Shown piece after piece: positions 42,438-51,052 of a DNA stretch of 64,000 bases; position 1 is the first letter of the stretch, and each line of letters begins with the position of its first letter. The stretch is taken from the NCBI GenBank assembly GCA_943914515.1, contig CALUCI010000002.1:1-64000 (forward strand). The letters run 5' to 3'. The notes beneath the pieces were generated by a model. The model searched no databases. It was given only the letters and a program-made list of their open reading frames with translations, and was not told the DNA's origin. Made by a program: the position numbers and the translations under genes. This DNA is from an uncultured Pseudomonas sp. (GTDB taxonomy: Bacteria; Pseudomonadota; Gammaproteobacteria; Pseudomonadales; Pseudomonadaceae).

Positions 42438-43745
42438 TTACAACGCGGTTTGCGCGTCAGCCTGGGCAAACATCGCGTTGATGTCTCCAGAGGTCACCGG
42501 CTTGTTGTCATGGCGACCGTGGTCGGCGCCGCCCAGGCCCAGCGCAGGCTCAATGCTGACATGCGTGGCCTGGGCCCGCAGCGCGCCGACTGTGCAGTTT
42601 TCGCGGCCGTGAATGGAGAACGGGTCGAAGGAAAACTCGCGCATCGCATTCAGGTGGGTGACCTTGTCGATGACGTCCTTGGACAGGTGCTGCAGACCCT
42701 CCCACGCGGTTTCCGGCGAGTTGGGCCAGGTGCAGTCGGAGTGCGGGTAGTCGCTCTCCCAGGTGACCATGTCGGCGTTGAGGAAATCCAGGTTCTTGAG
42801 GCCGAATTTGTCTTCGATGAAGCAGGTGATGAAGTGCTTGTTGAAGATGTCGCTGGGCATCTTCCCGCCGAAGTTGGAATTGGTCCACGCGTTGTGATGG
42901 CGGTGGGTGAAATCGGCACGCTCCAGCAGATAAGGCACCCAGCCAATGCCCCCTTCGGACAGAGCCATGCGCAGGTCGGGAAACTTCTTCCACATCGGCG
43001 CCCAGATCCAGTCAGCCGCCGAGTTGGCGATGGAGATCGGCATGGACGTGATCCACGCATCGATAGGCGACAGGTCAGACGCGTGGTCCGCTTTCACGCC
43101 GGTGCCGATGTGGCAGCAGATGACCACCTTGTTGTCGCTGCACGCCTTCCACAGTGGGTCCCAGTAGTCACTGTGAATCGACGGGTAGCCGTGGATGGCC
43201 GGGTTGTCCGACAGCGAGACGGCATGCACGCCTTGCCGGGAGAGGCGCACGACCTCGGCGACCGCCGCTTGCATGTCCCACCACGGCACAATCATCAGCG
43301 GGATAAAACGGCCTGGCGCAGCGTTGCACCAGTCGTGCAGGTGCCAGTCGTTGTAAGCCTGGATCGCGGCCAGTGACACATCGCGGTCGCCGTGCACCTG
43401 GAAGCGCTGTCCGGCAAAGCCTGGGAACGTCGGGAAGCACAAGGAGCCGAGCACGCCGTTGGCGTTCATGTCGTCGACGCGGTCCTTGATGCTCCAGGTA
43501 CCACGACGCATCTGGTCGTAGCCCAGCGGCTCCATGCCGTATTCCTCTTTCGGCCGGCCGACCACGGAGTTCAGGCCCATGTAACCGGTGGCCTGCTCTT
43601 CGAACACCCAGACGTCACGCTCGCCTTTCTTGACCACATGCGGCTCACGCCCCTTGAAGCGGGCCGGCATGTGACGGGCAAAGGCATTGGGCGGCTCGAT
43701 CGCGTGGTCATCGACGCTGACGAGAATCAGATCTTCAACTTTCAT
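42438..43745 (-). CDS. amidohydrolase-family metal-dependent hydrolase
   Basis: A 435-residue PF04909-type TIM barrel. It opens SVDDHAIEPPNAF, with the DxH-like SxDDHxxEPP start common in the subgroup found in catabolic clusters, and has later metal/active-site segments CHIGTG, SEGGIGWVPYLLERAD and WESDYPHSDCTWP. Members act as decarboxylases or C-C/C-N hydrolases. ATG 43745 follows AAGGGG. A strong inverted-repeat operator candidate lies about 60 bp upstream. Specific reaction unknown. Confidence 0.83.
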   Translation of the reverse strand: MKVEDLILVSVDDHAIEPPNAFARHMPARFKGREPHVVKKGERDVWVFEEQATGYMGLNSVVGRPKEEYGMEPLGYDQMRRGTWSIKDRVDDMNANGVLGSLCFPTFPGFAGQRFQVHGDRDVSLAAIQAYNDWHLHDWCNAAPGRFIPLMIVPWWDMQAAVAEVVRLSRQGVHAVSLSDNPAIHGYPSIHSDYWDPLWKACSDNKVVICCHIGTGVKADHASDLSPIDAWITSMPISIANSAADWIWAPMWKKFPDLRMALSEGGIGWVPYLLERADFTHRHHNAWTNSNFGGKMPSDIFNKHFITCFIEDKFGLKNLDFLNADMVTWESDYPHSDCTWPNSPETAWEGLQHLSKDVIDKVTHLNAMREFSFDPFSIHGRENCTVGALRAQATHVSIEPALGLGGADHGRHDNKPVTSGDINAMFAQADAQTAL

Positions 43746-43804
43746 GGCTATCCCCTTCGCATTCGGGCTTGTTGTTGTGAATGAAGCATAGAGCAGATCC
43801 AAAA

Positions 43805-43839
43805 CTAATTAAACACTTTTTTTGATTGTGTTCAATTAG
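43805..43839. promoter_or_regulatory. operator candidate 1 (ACA-N13-TGT type)
   Basis: CTAATTAAACAC and GTGTTCAATTAG are 12-bp inverted arms with one mismatch and an 11-base T-rich spacer, so ACA and TGT are 13 bases apart. It lies between the amidohydrolase (start 43745) and the P450 stop and is the best-formed member of the family of sites described for this block. Confidence 0.65.
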
Positions 43840-43879
43840 CGTTGTCATGCAAGGCCGCCAACGGCGCGCAGGGGCAGCT

Positions 43880-45157
43880 TCAATCCCACAGCACATGCAG
43901 ATAATGCGGGCCGCGCAGCTGCGCACCGACAATCTCCGGCCCGGGTTTGTCCGGGTCCAGGCGAATATTGGGCATCAGGTCGAGAATCGCGTTGAGCGCG
44001 CAGTTGATCTCGGTCTTGGCGACGAACTGGCCGATACACATGTGCGGGCCGAAACCGAAGCCGAAGGAGGGTTTGGGCTTACGGTCGATATCGAAAGTGT
44101 CGGCATTTTCGAAGGCGTCTTCGTCGCGGTTGGCGGAGGTGACAATGCACTGCACCATCGCCCCTCGTGGAATCGATACACCGCGGATCTGCAGGTCTTG
44201 GGCGGCCTGGCGAACCTTGAAAGTGGCTACGGGCTCGAAGCGTACGGCTTCATCGATGGCCTTGTTCACCAGGCTGCGGTCGTTGCGAACTCGTTCCAGT
44301 ACCTCAGGATGCTGGAGCAGCAGCGATATCAGGGTGCCGAAGGTACGGGTGGTGGTTTCACTGGCCGCCGGCAGCAGCGAACGCACGAAGGTCGCGATTT
44401 CATGGTCGTCCAGGGATCGGCCCTGGTACTCGGCCTGGATCAGGCGACTGATGAGGTCGTCGCCCGTACCGCCCTGCGCGCGACGATCGGCTACTACGTT
44501 CTTGACCACGTCATACAACGCCTGTGCGGCGTGCATCGCCGCGCCACGTGCCGCCGCGGCCTTCTCCGGGTCAACCTGAGGACCCGCCAGGATCGCCAAC
44601 GCCCAGGCCGCGTACTGCTCGATCTGCTCCGGCCGGTCTTCCGGGAAACCGATCAGCGAATAGATCACACGGATGGGGAAATACAGCGCGAAGTCCATCA
44701 GGTCGGCCGACTTGGCCGGCACCATGGGCTTGAGGTACTCCTCGCGAATCACCCGGTCGATCCGGGTTTCTTTCCAGCGATTGACGGTATCGGGCATGAA
44801 CACCGGTTGCAGCAGGCTGCGGATGTTCTTGTGCGCCTCGCCATCCATCGCGGTCAGGATCAAGCCATCGAAAAAGGCGCCCAGACCCTCGGCGATAAAG
44901 CCGCTGGTGAAGTTGCCGGCATCGCGCATCACGGCCATCACGTCGTCGTACTTGAACAGGGTGAAGGTAGGCCGTGTGGCGTCCAGCCCGGCGATGGATG
45001 GCACCCCGAGGCGCGCCATGAAGTTGTCTTGCAGTACTGGGGAATTGGCGCGCATGTCGCGGTAGGTCGCATGCAGGTCGATATCATTGGTACCACGGTA
45101 ATTGCTGGCTACATCGGAAAATGCCTTGGTTAGGTCGCTTTGTGCCGGTGTGGACAT
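43880..45157 (-). CDS. ditQ: cytochrome P450, CYP226-like
   Basis: A 425-residue soluble bacterial P450. The I-helix is LLPAASETTTRTFG, the K-helix ExxR is DEAVRFEP, and the haem loop FGFGFGPHMCIGQ has the axial Cys near 374. In the dit pathway, CYP226A1 (DitQ) hydroxylates the B ring of dehydroabietic acid, near C7. The dit assignment comes from the neighbourhood, where the gene order Q-P-O-N-M-L-K-J-I is kept. The GCGGAG site fits ATG 45157 rather than the earlier in-frame starts. Redox partners are not in the window. Confidence 0.85.
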   Translation of the reverse strand: MSTPAQSDLTKAFSDVASNYRGTNDIDLHATYRDMRANSPVLQDNFMARLGVPSIAGLDATRPTFTLFKYDDVMAVMRDAGNFTSGFIAEGLGAFFDGLILTAMDGEAHKNIRSLLQPVFMPDTVNRWKETRIDRVIREEYLKPMVPAKSADLMDFALYFPIRVIYSLIGFPEDRPEQIEQYAAWALAILAGPQVDPEKAAAARGAAMHAAQALYDVVKNVVADRRAQGGTGDDLISRLIQAEYQGRSLDDHEIATFVRSLLPAASETTTRTFGTLISLLLQHPEVLERVRNDRSLVNKAIDEAVRFEPVATFKVRQAAQDLQIRGVSIPRGAMVQCIVTSANRDEDAFENADTFDIDRKPKPSFGFGFGPHMCIGQFVAKTEINCALNAILDLMPNIRLDPDKPGPEIVGAQLRGPHYLHVLWD

Positions 45158-45248
45158 GATCATCTCCGCTTTTATTGTCATTATTTTTAATCGGTTCTTG
45201 GTATGGGCCCTCTATGCGGTTCAATGCCAGGCCCAACTCACATGCATA

Positions 45249-45273
45249 TGAACAAATACTGGTTTTTTGAACA
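45249..45273. promoter_or_regulatory. operator candidate 2 (direct TGAACA-N13-TGAACA)
   Basis: Upstream of the P450 gene, TGAACA recurs after exactly 13 bases, but as a direct rather than inverted repeat. The spacing equals that of the other sites, so it may be a variant or degenerate member. Confidence 0.4.
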
Positions 45274-45296
45274 CTTAAATTCATGCATGACCGCCT

Positions 45297-45800
45297 TCAA
45301 TACGCTTGCTGCACCAGCGTCATACGCCCGCCCGCCAGCATCAGAGCGCAGTACATGCCCAGTTCAGCTATCTGCGCGGCAGAAAAATACACAGCGAGCT
45401 GGCTGAAATGCCGGTCGTCGATCGCCAGGTAATCGCTGGCAAACAACTCCGCGTAACACAGCGCCGCCCTTTCCTCGGGGCTGAACCACGCGCTGTCGCT
45501 GGCCATGCAGGCGATGTCCTGTTCGGTGACGGTGTCCGACTTGCGCGCCAGTTGGCAGGCCTGGCAGGTGGTGATGCTGGCGATCTTCAGGCGTACCAAC
45601 TCGCGCAAGCGCTCGGACAGCAGGCTGTCGCTATGCAAGCACTCCATCAGCCCCAGCCAGGCCAGGGCAGCCGCCGGGCGGTGCGCCCAGACCTGAACCG
45701 GGGTGATGGAACTGAGCATGCGGCTGCGCTGCCCGCGCTCGACCGCGTCCTGCAACGCGGGCGGCATGTCGCCCAGGGCAACCAGAGGCAGGCGGGCCAC
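45297..45800 (-). CDS. carboxymuconolactone-decarboxylase/AhpD-family protein
   Basis: A 167-residue CMD-family helical protein, with LRELVRLKIASITTCQACQLARKSD and the following EERAALCYAELF. CxxC is present, but the His of the usual CxxCxxxH is replaced by Arg. The family includes decarboxylases and peroxidase-like enzymes. I start at GTG 45800, directly after the thiolase stop, because VARLPLV...MPPAL is the usual family beginning; longer starts overlap the thiolase. By gene order this is the position of ditP. Confidence 0.75.
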   Translation of the reverse strand: MARLPLVALGDMPPALQDAVERGQRSRMLSSITPVQVWAHRPAAALAWLGLMECLHSDSLLSERLRELVRLKIASITTCQACQLARKSDTVTEQDIACMASDSAWFSPEERAALCYAELFASDYLAIDDRHFSQLAVYFSAAQIAELGMYCALMLAGGRMTLVQQAY

Positions 45801-45801
45801 T

Positions 45802-46977
45802 TCAATCCAGCCGTTCAATGATTGTGGCGGTGCCCATGCCCCCAGCACAGCAGATGGCCTGCAGGCCGAAGCGGGCACCGCGGCGCTCGAGCTCATTGAG
45901 CAAAGTGGTCATCAGACGCGCACCACTGGCCCCCAGAGGGTGCCCAAGGGCAATGGCACCGCCGTTGACGTTCAACTTGTCGTGAGGCACGCCGGTTTCC
46001 AACATCCAGGCCAGCGGCACTGAGGCGAAGGCTTCGTTGACCTCGAACAAGTCGATGTCAGCGAGGTTCAACCCCGCCCTTGCCAGCACCTTGTGGGTGG
46101 CGGCGATCGGCCCGGTCAGCATCAAGGTGGGATCGGAGCCGACCGTGGTGAAAGCACGGATGCGTGCCCTTGCCCTGAGCCCAAGCTTTTTCGCCGTGTC
46201 CGCATTCATCAGCAGAAGCGCGGCGGCGCCGTCGGAAATCTGCGACGAATTGCCGGCGGTGATGCGCCCCGTCTCTGGACGAAAACTGGTCTTGAGGGTC
46301 GACAGCTTTTCCCGCGAAGTATCCCGGCGAATGGTTTCATCCCGGCGCAACACACCAGCAGGCTCGATCAGGGATCGCTCCTTCAGGTCATCGACCACGA
46401 CCGGAATGATTTCATTGTCGAAATACCCGGCGTCGCACGCAGCGGCGGCGCGCTGGTGGCTGGCAAAGGCAAAGTCATCCAGGGCCTCGCGGCTGAGCGA
46501 CCATTTGTCGACAATCCGCTCGGCCGCTTCACCCTGGCTGGTCAACTCATAGTGCTGCGCCGCCATCCAGCCGAACGCCTCACCATGAAGGTCACGGTTG
46601 CTGCCCATAGGCACGCGGCTCATGTTTTCCGCGCCACCTGCCACGACAACCTGCGCCGCACCGCTGGCAATTGCGCCAGCGGCCAGATGCACCGCCACTT
46701 CACCCGAGCCGCATTTTCGGTCGATGGTCAGCCCGGGAATGCCGACCGGCCAGCCTGCCCCCAGCAGCGCGGTGCGGGCAATATTGGCCGACTGCTCGCC
46801 GATCTGGGTCACGCAGCCGAAGATCACATCTTCGACTTTTTCGGGAGCAACATCGACGCGCTCGATCAAGCGACTGATCACCAGCGAGCCCAGGTGGTCG
46901 GCGCGTACGCCCGCCAGGCTGCCGCGAAACCTGCCAATGGGAGTACGCACCGCATCAACGATGACGACATCGCTCAT
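45802..46977 (-). CDS. ditO: acetyl-CoA acetyltransferase (thiolase)
   Basis: A 391-residue thiolase with Cys89 (IDRKCGSG), His346 (GGAIALGHPLGASG) and Cys377 (CCAGGMG), all of the catalytic residues. It would perform a thiolytic step on a ring-opened or side-chain 3-oxoacyl-CoA. The ATG overlaps the stop of the 3-hydroxyacyl-CoA dehydrogenase gene, so the two consecutive steps are co-translated. Symbol follows the dit gene order. Confidence 0.88.
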   Translation of the reverse strand: MSDVVIVDAVRTPIGRFRGSLAGVRADHLGSLVISRLIERVDVAPEKVEDVIFGCVTQIGEQSANIARTALLGAGWPVGIPGLTIDRKCGSGEVAVHLAAGAIASGAAQVVVAGGAENMSRVPMGSNRDLHGEAFGWMAAQHYELTSQGEAAERIVDKWSLSREALDDFAFASHQRAAAACDAGYFDNEIIPVVVDDLKERSLIEPAGVLRRDETIRRDTSREKLSTLKTSFRPETGRITAGNSSQISDGAAALLLMNADTAKKLGLRARARIRAFTTVGSDPTLMLTGPIAATHKVLARAGLNLADIDLFEVNEAFASVPLAWMLETGVPHDKLNVNGGAIALGHPLGASGARLMTTLLNELERRGARFGLQAICCAGGMGTATIIERLD

Positions 46978-47879
46978 AGTGCACTCGCCTTGAGCCCGGA
47001 CCCCGGGACCTGCTTGCCGTCGACATAGCGATACACGCCCTGCCCTGTCTTGCGTCCGAGGCGGCCGGCCGCAACCATCTTGATGATCAGCGGGCAGGGA
47101 CGGAACTTCTCGCCCAGCATCTGGTGCAAATAGCGCAATACCGAAAGCCGCGTGTCCCAGCCAGTCAGGTCACCCAGCTCCAACGGCCCCATCGGGTGGT
47201 TGAAGCCCAACCGTAATGCGGTATCGATGTCCTCGGCGGTAGCGGTGCCTTCCTGCAGCATCCACATCGCCTCGTTACCCAGCAGCGCCGACATCCGGCT
47301 GGTGGTCAGCCCCGGCGACTCATTGACGATGATGGAGGTTTTGCCGATCTGATCGCACAACGCGCGGGTGCGCACCACCACCTCGTCGCTGGTGGCCAGG
47401 CCACGCACCAGCTCCACCAGTTTCATCTTGTGCACCGGGTTGAAGAAATGCATGCCGATGACCCGTTCGGCGGCATCTACCGACGTGGCGATCTCGGTCA
47501 CACTCAGGGCTGAGGTGTTGGTGGCAATGATGGCGTCGGCGGCCAGCAGCGGAGCAGCCTGGCGGATGACTGCCTGCTTCACCGCCAATTGCTCGGAGAC
47601 AGTTTCCACCAGCCAGTTCGCACCGCTGGCGGCCTCGTTCAGGTCACTGGTGGTCAGCAGGTTGACCAGCGAGCGCTGCGCCTGTTCCTCGCTGACTTTG
47701 CCCAGGCGCACTCCATCGCCAAGGATTTTTTCGATGCTTGCCCGCGCTTGGGTCAACGAAGCCGCGTTGGTATCGACCAGAACGGTGACGAAACCGGAAC
47801 TGGCGAACGCATGTGCGATGCCGGTGCCCATCAGACCTGCACCCACGACCACTACTTTTTCTGTCTTGTTGGCGTTCAT
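46974..47879 (-). CDS. ditN: 3-hydroxyacyl-CoA dehydrogenase
   Basis: A 301-residue NAD-dependent single-domain-type enzyme. Rossmann motif VVGAGLMGTGIAHAFASSG, catalytic His region GMHFFNPVHKMKLVELV, and the C-terminal domain MGPLELGDLTGWD are complete. It supplies the 3-oxoacyl-CoA for the thiolase whose gene follows. It overlaps both neighbours by 4 bases (ATGA). Confidence 0.9.
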   Translation of the reverse strand: MNANKTEKVVVVGAGLMGTGIAHAFASSGFVTVLVDTNAASLTQARASIEKILGDGVRLGKVSEEQAQRSLVNLLTTSDLNEAASGANWLVETVSEQLAVKQAVIRQAAPLLAADAIIATNTSALSVTEIATSVDAAERVIGMHFFNPVHKMKLVELVRGLATSDEVVVRTRALCDQIGKTSIIVNESPGLTTSRMSALLGNEAMWMLQEGTATAEDIDTALRLGFNHPMGPLELGDLTGWDTRLSVLRYLHQMLGEKFRPCPLIIKMVAAGRLGRKTGQGVYRYVDGKQVPGSGLKASAL

Positions 47880-48742
47880 GTGTGGTTCTCGATTAGCTGC
47901 GTTTTTTTGCCGACTACATTTCGCAATGTGCCGATGCCTTCGACGCTGGCCTCAACCACGTCGCCCTCCTTGAGATACAGGCCAGTGCCCATGCCGACGC
48001 CCGCCGGCGAGCCGGTGAACAGGACATCGCCCGTGGCAAAGCTGGAGCGTTGCTGCACGAAGCTGATCAACTGCCCCACGTCCCAGGTCATCTCCGCAGT
48101 GGACCCGTCCTGGCGAATCTCGCCATTGACTTTCAAGGTCAGGCGCAACTGCGGGGAGCCTTGCGCAAACTCGTCCTTGGTGACGATCCACGGGCCGAGG
48201 CCCGTGGTCTGGTCCTGGCTCTTGGCGGCGAACAGATCCATGCCAATGCCGGGCGGCCCGCTGCGCTGCAGGTCGCGGGCACTCACGTCGTTGCCAACGG
48301 TGTAACCCAGCACGCAGGCCAGCGGATTTTCGACATCGATCTCGCCCGTGCCGATCACTGCCACCAGTTCAACCTCGTGGTCGAGTTCTTCGGTCAAGGG
48401 CGGGAAGCGTATGGGGTCACTCGCGCCGATCAGCGCGCCGTAGGCCTTGAGGAAGGCCACCGGCTGCGCCGGCGCGCTCAACCCGAACTCCACCAGGTGC
48501 TTGGCGTAGTTGGCGCCCGCCACCACCACCCGATTGATCGGTTCGATCGGTGGTAGCAAGCGGATTTCCGACAGCGCCAGCGATGGGCCGGCAAGCCGCA
48601 CGGAGCTGATGCCCCGGCCCGCCGCAACGGCCGGCGCCCAGTCTCTGAAGTCGCCGGAAACAGGGGTTACCTGGTCCTGGGCGACATCGACCACGGCCCA
48701 GAATATGCCGACCGCAGGATGCTCACAGCGTGCCAGCTTCAT
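47876..48742 (-). CDS. fumarylacetoacetate hydrolase (FAH) family protein
   Basis: A 288-residue FAH-fold protein. Metal ligands are in DHEVELVAVIG, and YTVGNDVSARD and VLFTGSPAGVGMG are typical. Such enzymes are hydrolases, decarboxylases, isomerases or hydratases of 2-oxo-dienoates or 3-oxo acids. ATG 48742 is the last base of the amidohydrolase stop region, giving tight coupling. It sits at the ditM position of the alphabetical order. Confidence 0.85.
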   Translation of the reverse strand: MKLARCEHPAVGIFWAVVDVAQDQVTPVSGDFRDWAPAVAAGRGISSVRLAGPSLALSEIRLLPPIEPINRVVVAGANYAKHLVEFGLSAPAQPVAFLKAYGALIGASDPIRFPPLTEELDHEVELVAVIGTGEIDVENPLACVLGYTVGNDVSARDLQRSGPPGIGMDLFAAKSQDQTTGLGPWIVTKDEFAQGSPQLRLTLKVNGEIRQDGSTAEMTWDVGQLISFVQQRSSFATGDVLFTGSPAGVGMGTGLYLKEGDVVEASVEGIGTLRNVVGKKTQLIENHT

Positions 48743-49806
48743 CAGGCACCTACCTTGCCCAACTTGGCGGGGTCGAGGTGCAGCAAGCGGCATGCGTTTT
48801 CATAACGGATCTTGCGCAGGTCGGCATCCGACAGCTTCAAGCCGTGGGTCAGGTCATGGCGTACCGCGTCGCTGCCGCCGAAGTTGCTGCCGTACAGCAC
48901 ATGATCGGCGCCGATGATATCGACCAGCGCCTGGCGCATCGGTACCTCATGCAGCTCGACGTCGAAGTAGAAGTTCTTCATGTAATCAAGCAGCGGCTTC
49001 TTGTTGTATTTGACGTCCAGGTTCTCGTTGGTCTTGGCCAGGCGCCCGAGCTGATACGGCACGTAGCCGCCGCCGTGGGTGATGTACACCTTGAGGTCGG
49101 GGAAGCGGTCCAGCACACCACCGCAAATCAGGTTCCAGAAGCAGCGGCTCTCGTCGTACTGCATGCCGACAATGGCGGTGGTCTCGTAACGGTCGTCGTT
49201 GGCGTTCTTGCCCCAGGTGACTGACTGGTTGTAGCCGTGGATGAACATCGGCAGGTCCAGGTCGCAGAGGGTCCTCCACACCACATCCAGCTCCGGCGAA
49301 TCGAACTCCAGCCCGCCGAAGTTGGCGCCGCCGGCCACCATGCCCTTGGCTCCCAGCTCGGTGCAGGCATAACGCAGTTCAGCGGCCGCCGCCTCTGGTG
49401 CGTTCAACGGCACATGAGCCCAGAACATCAGGCGGTCCGGAGCCGCCGAGCAGTACTCGGCCAGCGTGGTGTTGACGGTACGTGCAAACGGCACGGCGAA
49501 CTCGGCTTCGGTCCAGTACATGTAGCAGTGCGACGGCACCGAGATCACCTGCAGGTTCTGCCCTGCCGCGTCCATGCCGGCCAGGCGGACTTTCGGGTCC
49601 GCCCAGCGCGCGAAGTATTCCTCAAGCTTGGGACCGTTGCCCGAGCGCACGGCAGCCTTACGCTCAGGCGACCCGAGCCCAAGAATCCATTCCCCCACGC
49701 GCAGTTTGATATCGCCATCGGCGTGCTGTTCGAAGAACGGCCCCCAGTGCGGGTGCTGGTTGTAGTAGCCCGGATGGGGTGCGTGAGCGTGCAGATCGAT
49801 AAGCAT
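48742..49806 (-). CDS. amidohydrolase-family hydrolase/decarboxylase
   Basis: A 354-residue PF04909 protein with MLIDLHAHAPHPG giving an HxH metal site, then FIHGYNQSVTWG and YITHGGGYVPYQLGR, and YGSNFGGSD with a catalytic Asp. It resembles 2-amino-3-carboxymuconate-semialdehyde-decarboxylase-like enzymes. It is the first gene of the operon that runs to the P450; GAGG lies 9 bases before the ATG and a TGAGCA-N13-TGTTCA site lies 130-150 bp upstream. By gene order this is the ditL position. Confidence 0.83.
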   Translation of the reverse strand: MLIDLHAHAPHPGYYNQHPHWGPFFEQHADGDIKLRVGEWILGLGSPERKAAVRSGNGPKLEEYFARWADPKVRLAGMDAAGQNLQVISVPSHCYMYWTEAEFAVPFARTVNTTLAEYCSAAPDRLMFWAHVPLNAPEAAAAELRYACTELGAKGMVAGGANFGGLEFDSPELDVVWRTLCDLDLPMFIHGYNQSVTWGKNANDDRYETTAIVGMQYDESRCFWNLICGGVLDRFPDLKVYITHGGGYVPYQLGRLAKTNENLDVKYNKKPLLDYMKNFYFDVELHEVPMRQALVDIIGADHVLYGSNFGGSDAVRHDLTHGLKLSDADLRKIRYENACRLLHLDPAKLGKVGA

Positions 49807-49933
49807 GTGCAGGTACCTCGAAGTTGGCACTTTTTTGTTGGTTTGCAGCGCGGTGCCTTTGCGCGGTCACGGTCAACCGACGCGAGAAGGGGAACAGCAA
49901 GGCTCGCTACCAGGCCAGAGCTTAAAATTAATT

Positions 49934-49958
49934 TGAGCAGAAATCAAAATTCTGTTCA
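49934..49958. promoter_or_regulatory. operator candidate 3 (TGAGCA-N13-TGTTCA)
   Basis: TGAGCA and TGTTCA, 13 bases apart, with AATT-type extensions on both sides, give an imperfect inverted repeat in the 325-bp region before the amidohydrolase operon. The surrounding sequence is AT-rich, consistent with a promoter. Confidence 0.6.
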
Positions 49959-50078
49959 TATTATTTTCTTGACCGTGCCGAGACCCTTGGTGCAGAGCCC
50001 GCCAGCCGTCACGACGGAGGAGCTCGCAGCAGGGCAACAAGAGCAAGAGCACGAGGGAGGATTTTCCACAGGCAATAA

Positions 50079-50105
50079 AAAAGCCCCCGATTGGCGGGGG
50101 CTTTG
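50079..50105 (-). terminator. rho-independent terminator of tetR gene
   Basis: AAAGCCCCCG and CGGGGGCTTT-type arms form a perfect GC stem; on the minus strand the stem is followed by T6. It ends transcription of the TetR gene that stops at 50132. Confidence 0.78.
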
Positions 50106-50131
50106 CCTGTACAGAAGAGCGAAAGCACGTA

Positions 50132-50869
50132 TCAGCGGCGAGTCCGCGAGGTGGACCCCATGATCAACGCGCCCAGGAGCTTTTTCACACGTACCGGGAA
50201 CAGTCGGCGCCCTGCGGCTTCCGGTACCAGAATTTCGCTCAACACATAGCGAATGATCATCTCGCAGATCAGCTCCCGGTCCAGACGCACGCCCAGACGG
50301 TCGTCCCAGTCATCGAAAACGATGCCCAGACCATCCTGAAAGCGCACGATCGAGTCGTGGAAAATCCGCCGGAAAAATCCCAGCGCATAATCTGGCGCGA
50401 CCACCAGCAGGCGCCGTGCGCGGCTTTGCTCGAGGTAGTTGTCAAGGTAGGCGAACAGCGCGTTCAAGCGGGCTTCCGGGTCACTGATGTGACCCAGTTC
50501 CTGCGACAGCGAAGTGTGGAAGCTTTCGCGCTTGTGCCGCGAGAACGTGTCCAGCAGGTCTTCCTGGGAAGAGAAATAGCGATAGAAGGTGCCGCGCGAG
50601 ACACCCGCGACCTGGCACACGTCAAGAATGGAGATGCGGTCGGCGCCCGACATCAGTACCACTTCTTCGGTCGCTTTGAGAATGTTGGCGATGGTTTCTT
50701 CCGAGCGACGATTCGGCTTGACCTTGTTGACTGCAGCCACCGGGCCGTTTCGTCGCTCAACAGTCTTGACTGCCTTCGCACCGCCCGGGGGGGCGTCAGG
50801 CGCGGTCTTTTTTCTGGGTTTGGCAGCAGCCTTAGGCGCTTCTGCCTGCTGGGTAGCGTTTTTTGGCAT
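50132..50869 (-). CDS. ditK: TetR family transcriptional regulator
   Basis: A 245-residue regulator. The first 50 residues form a Lys/Ala/Pro-rich extension; the TetR helix-turn-helix follows (ETIANILKATEEVV, ISILDVCQVAGVSRGTFYRYFSSQEDLL, about 58-105), then a helical ligand/dimer domain. It lies between the amidohydrolase operon and the divergent CoA ligase. It is the best candidate for binding the ACA-N13-TGT sites found through this block, although DitR cannot be excluded. Symbol from gene order. Confidence 0.85.
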   Translation of the reverse strand: MPKNATQQAEAPKAAAKPRKKTAPDAPPGGAKAVKTVERRNGPVAAVNKVKPNRRSEETIANILKATEEVVLMSGADRISILDVCQVAGVSRGTFYRYFSSQEDLLDTFSRHKRESFHTSLSQELGHISDPEARLNALFAYLDNYLEQSRARRLLVVAPDYALGFFRRIFHDSIVRFQDGLGIVFDDWDDRLGVRLDRELICEMIIRYVLSEILVPEAAGRRLFPVRVKKLLGALIMGSTSRTRR

Positions 50870-51052
50870 GGACTTGCAGGCTCGTCGAGAGTAGAGATGA
50901 GGTCACAGTAACATAGAATCTGTGCATAAATAACTGTATATGTTCAACTTCACCCTAAAGACAATTCTAGATTTTACATTTAGAATCCAATTCTCTATCA
51001 AAAATAAAAATCAGGCGACCAGCACTCACTGGCGCCTCAACGGAGAAAATTC
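50870..51052. promoter_or_regulatory. divergent spacer tetR / CoA ligase
   Basis: An AT-rich 183-bp spacer. TGTGCA (50921-50926) and TGTTCA (50941-50946) resemble the operator half-sites but are 14, not 13, bases apart. A separate inverted repeat, ATTCTA-N11-TAGAAT, lies at about 50968-50990 ahead of the ligase. Confidence 0.4.

Noticed and set aside
50921..50946. A seventh operator in the tetR/ligase spacer
   Set aside because: The half-sites TGTGCA and TGTTCA are 14 rather than 13 bases apart and not inverted, so I did not count it with the others.
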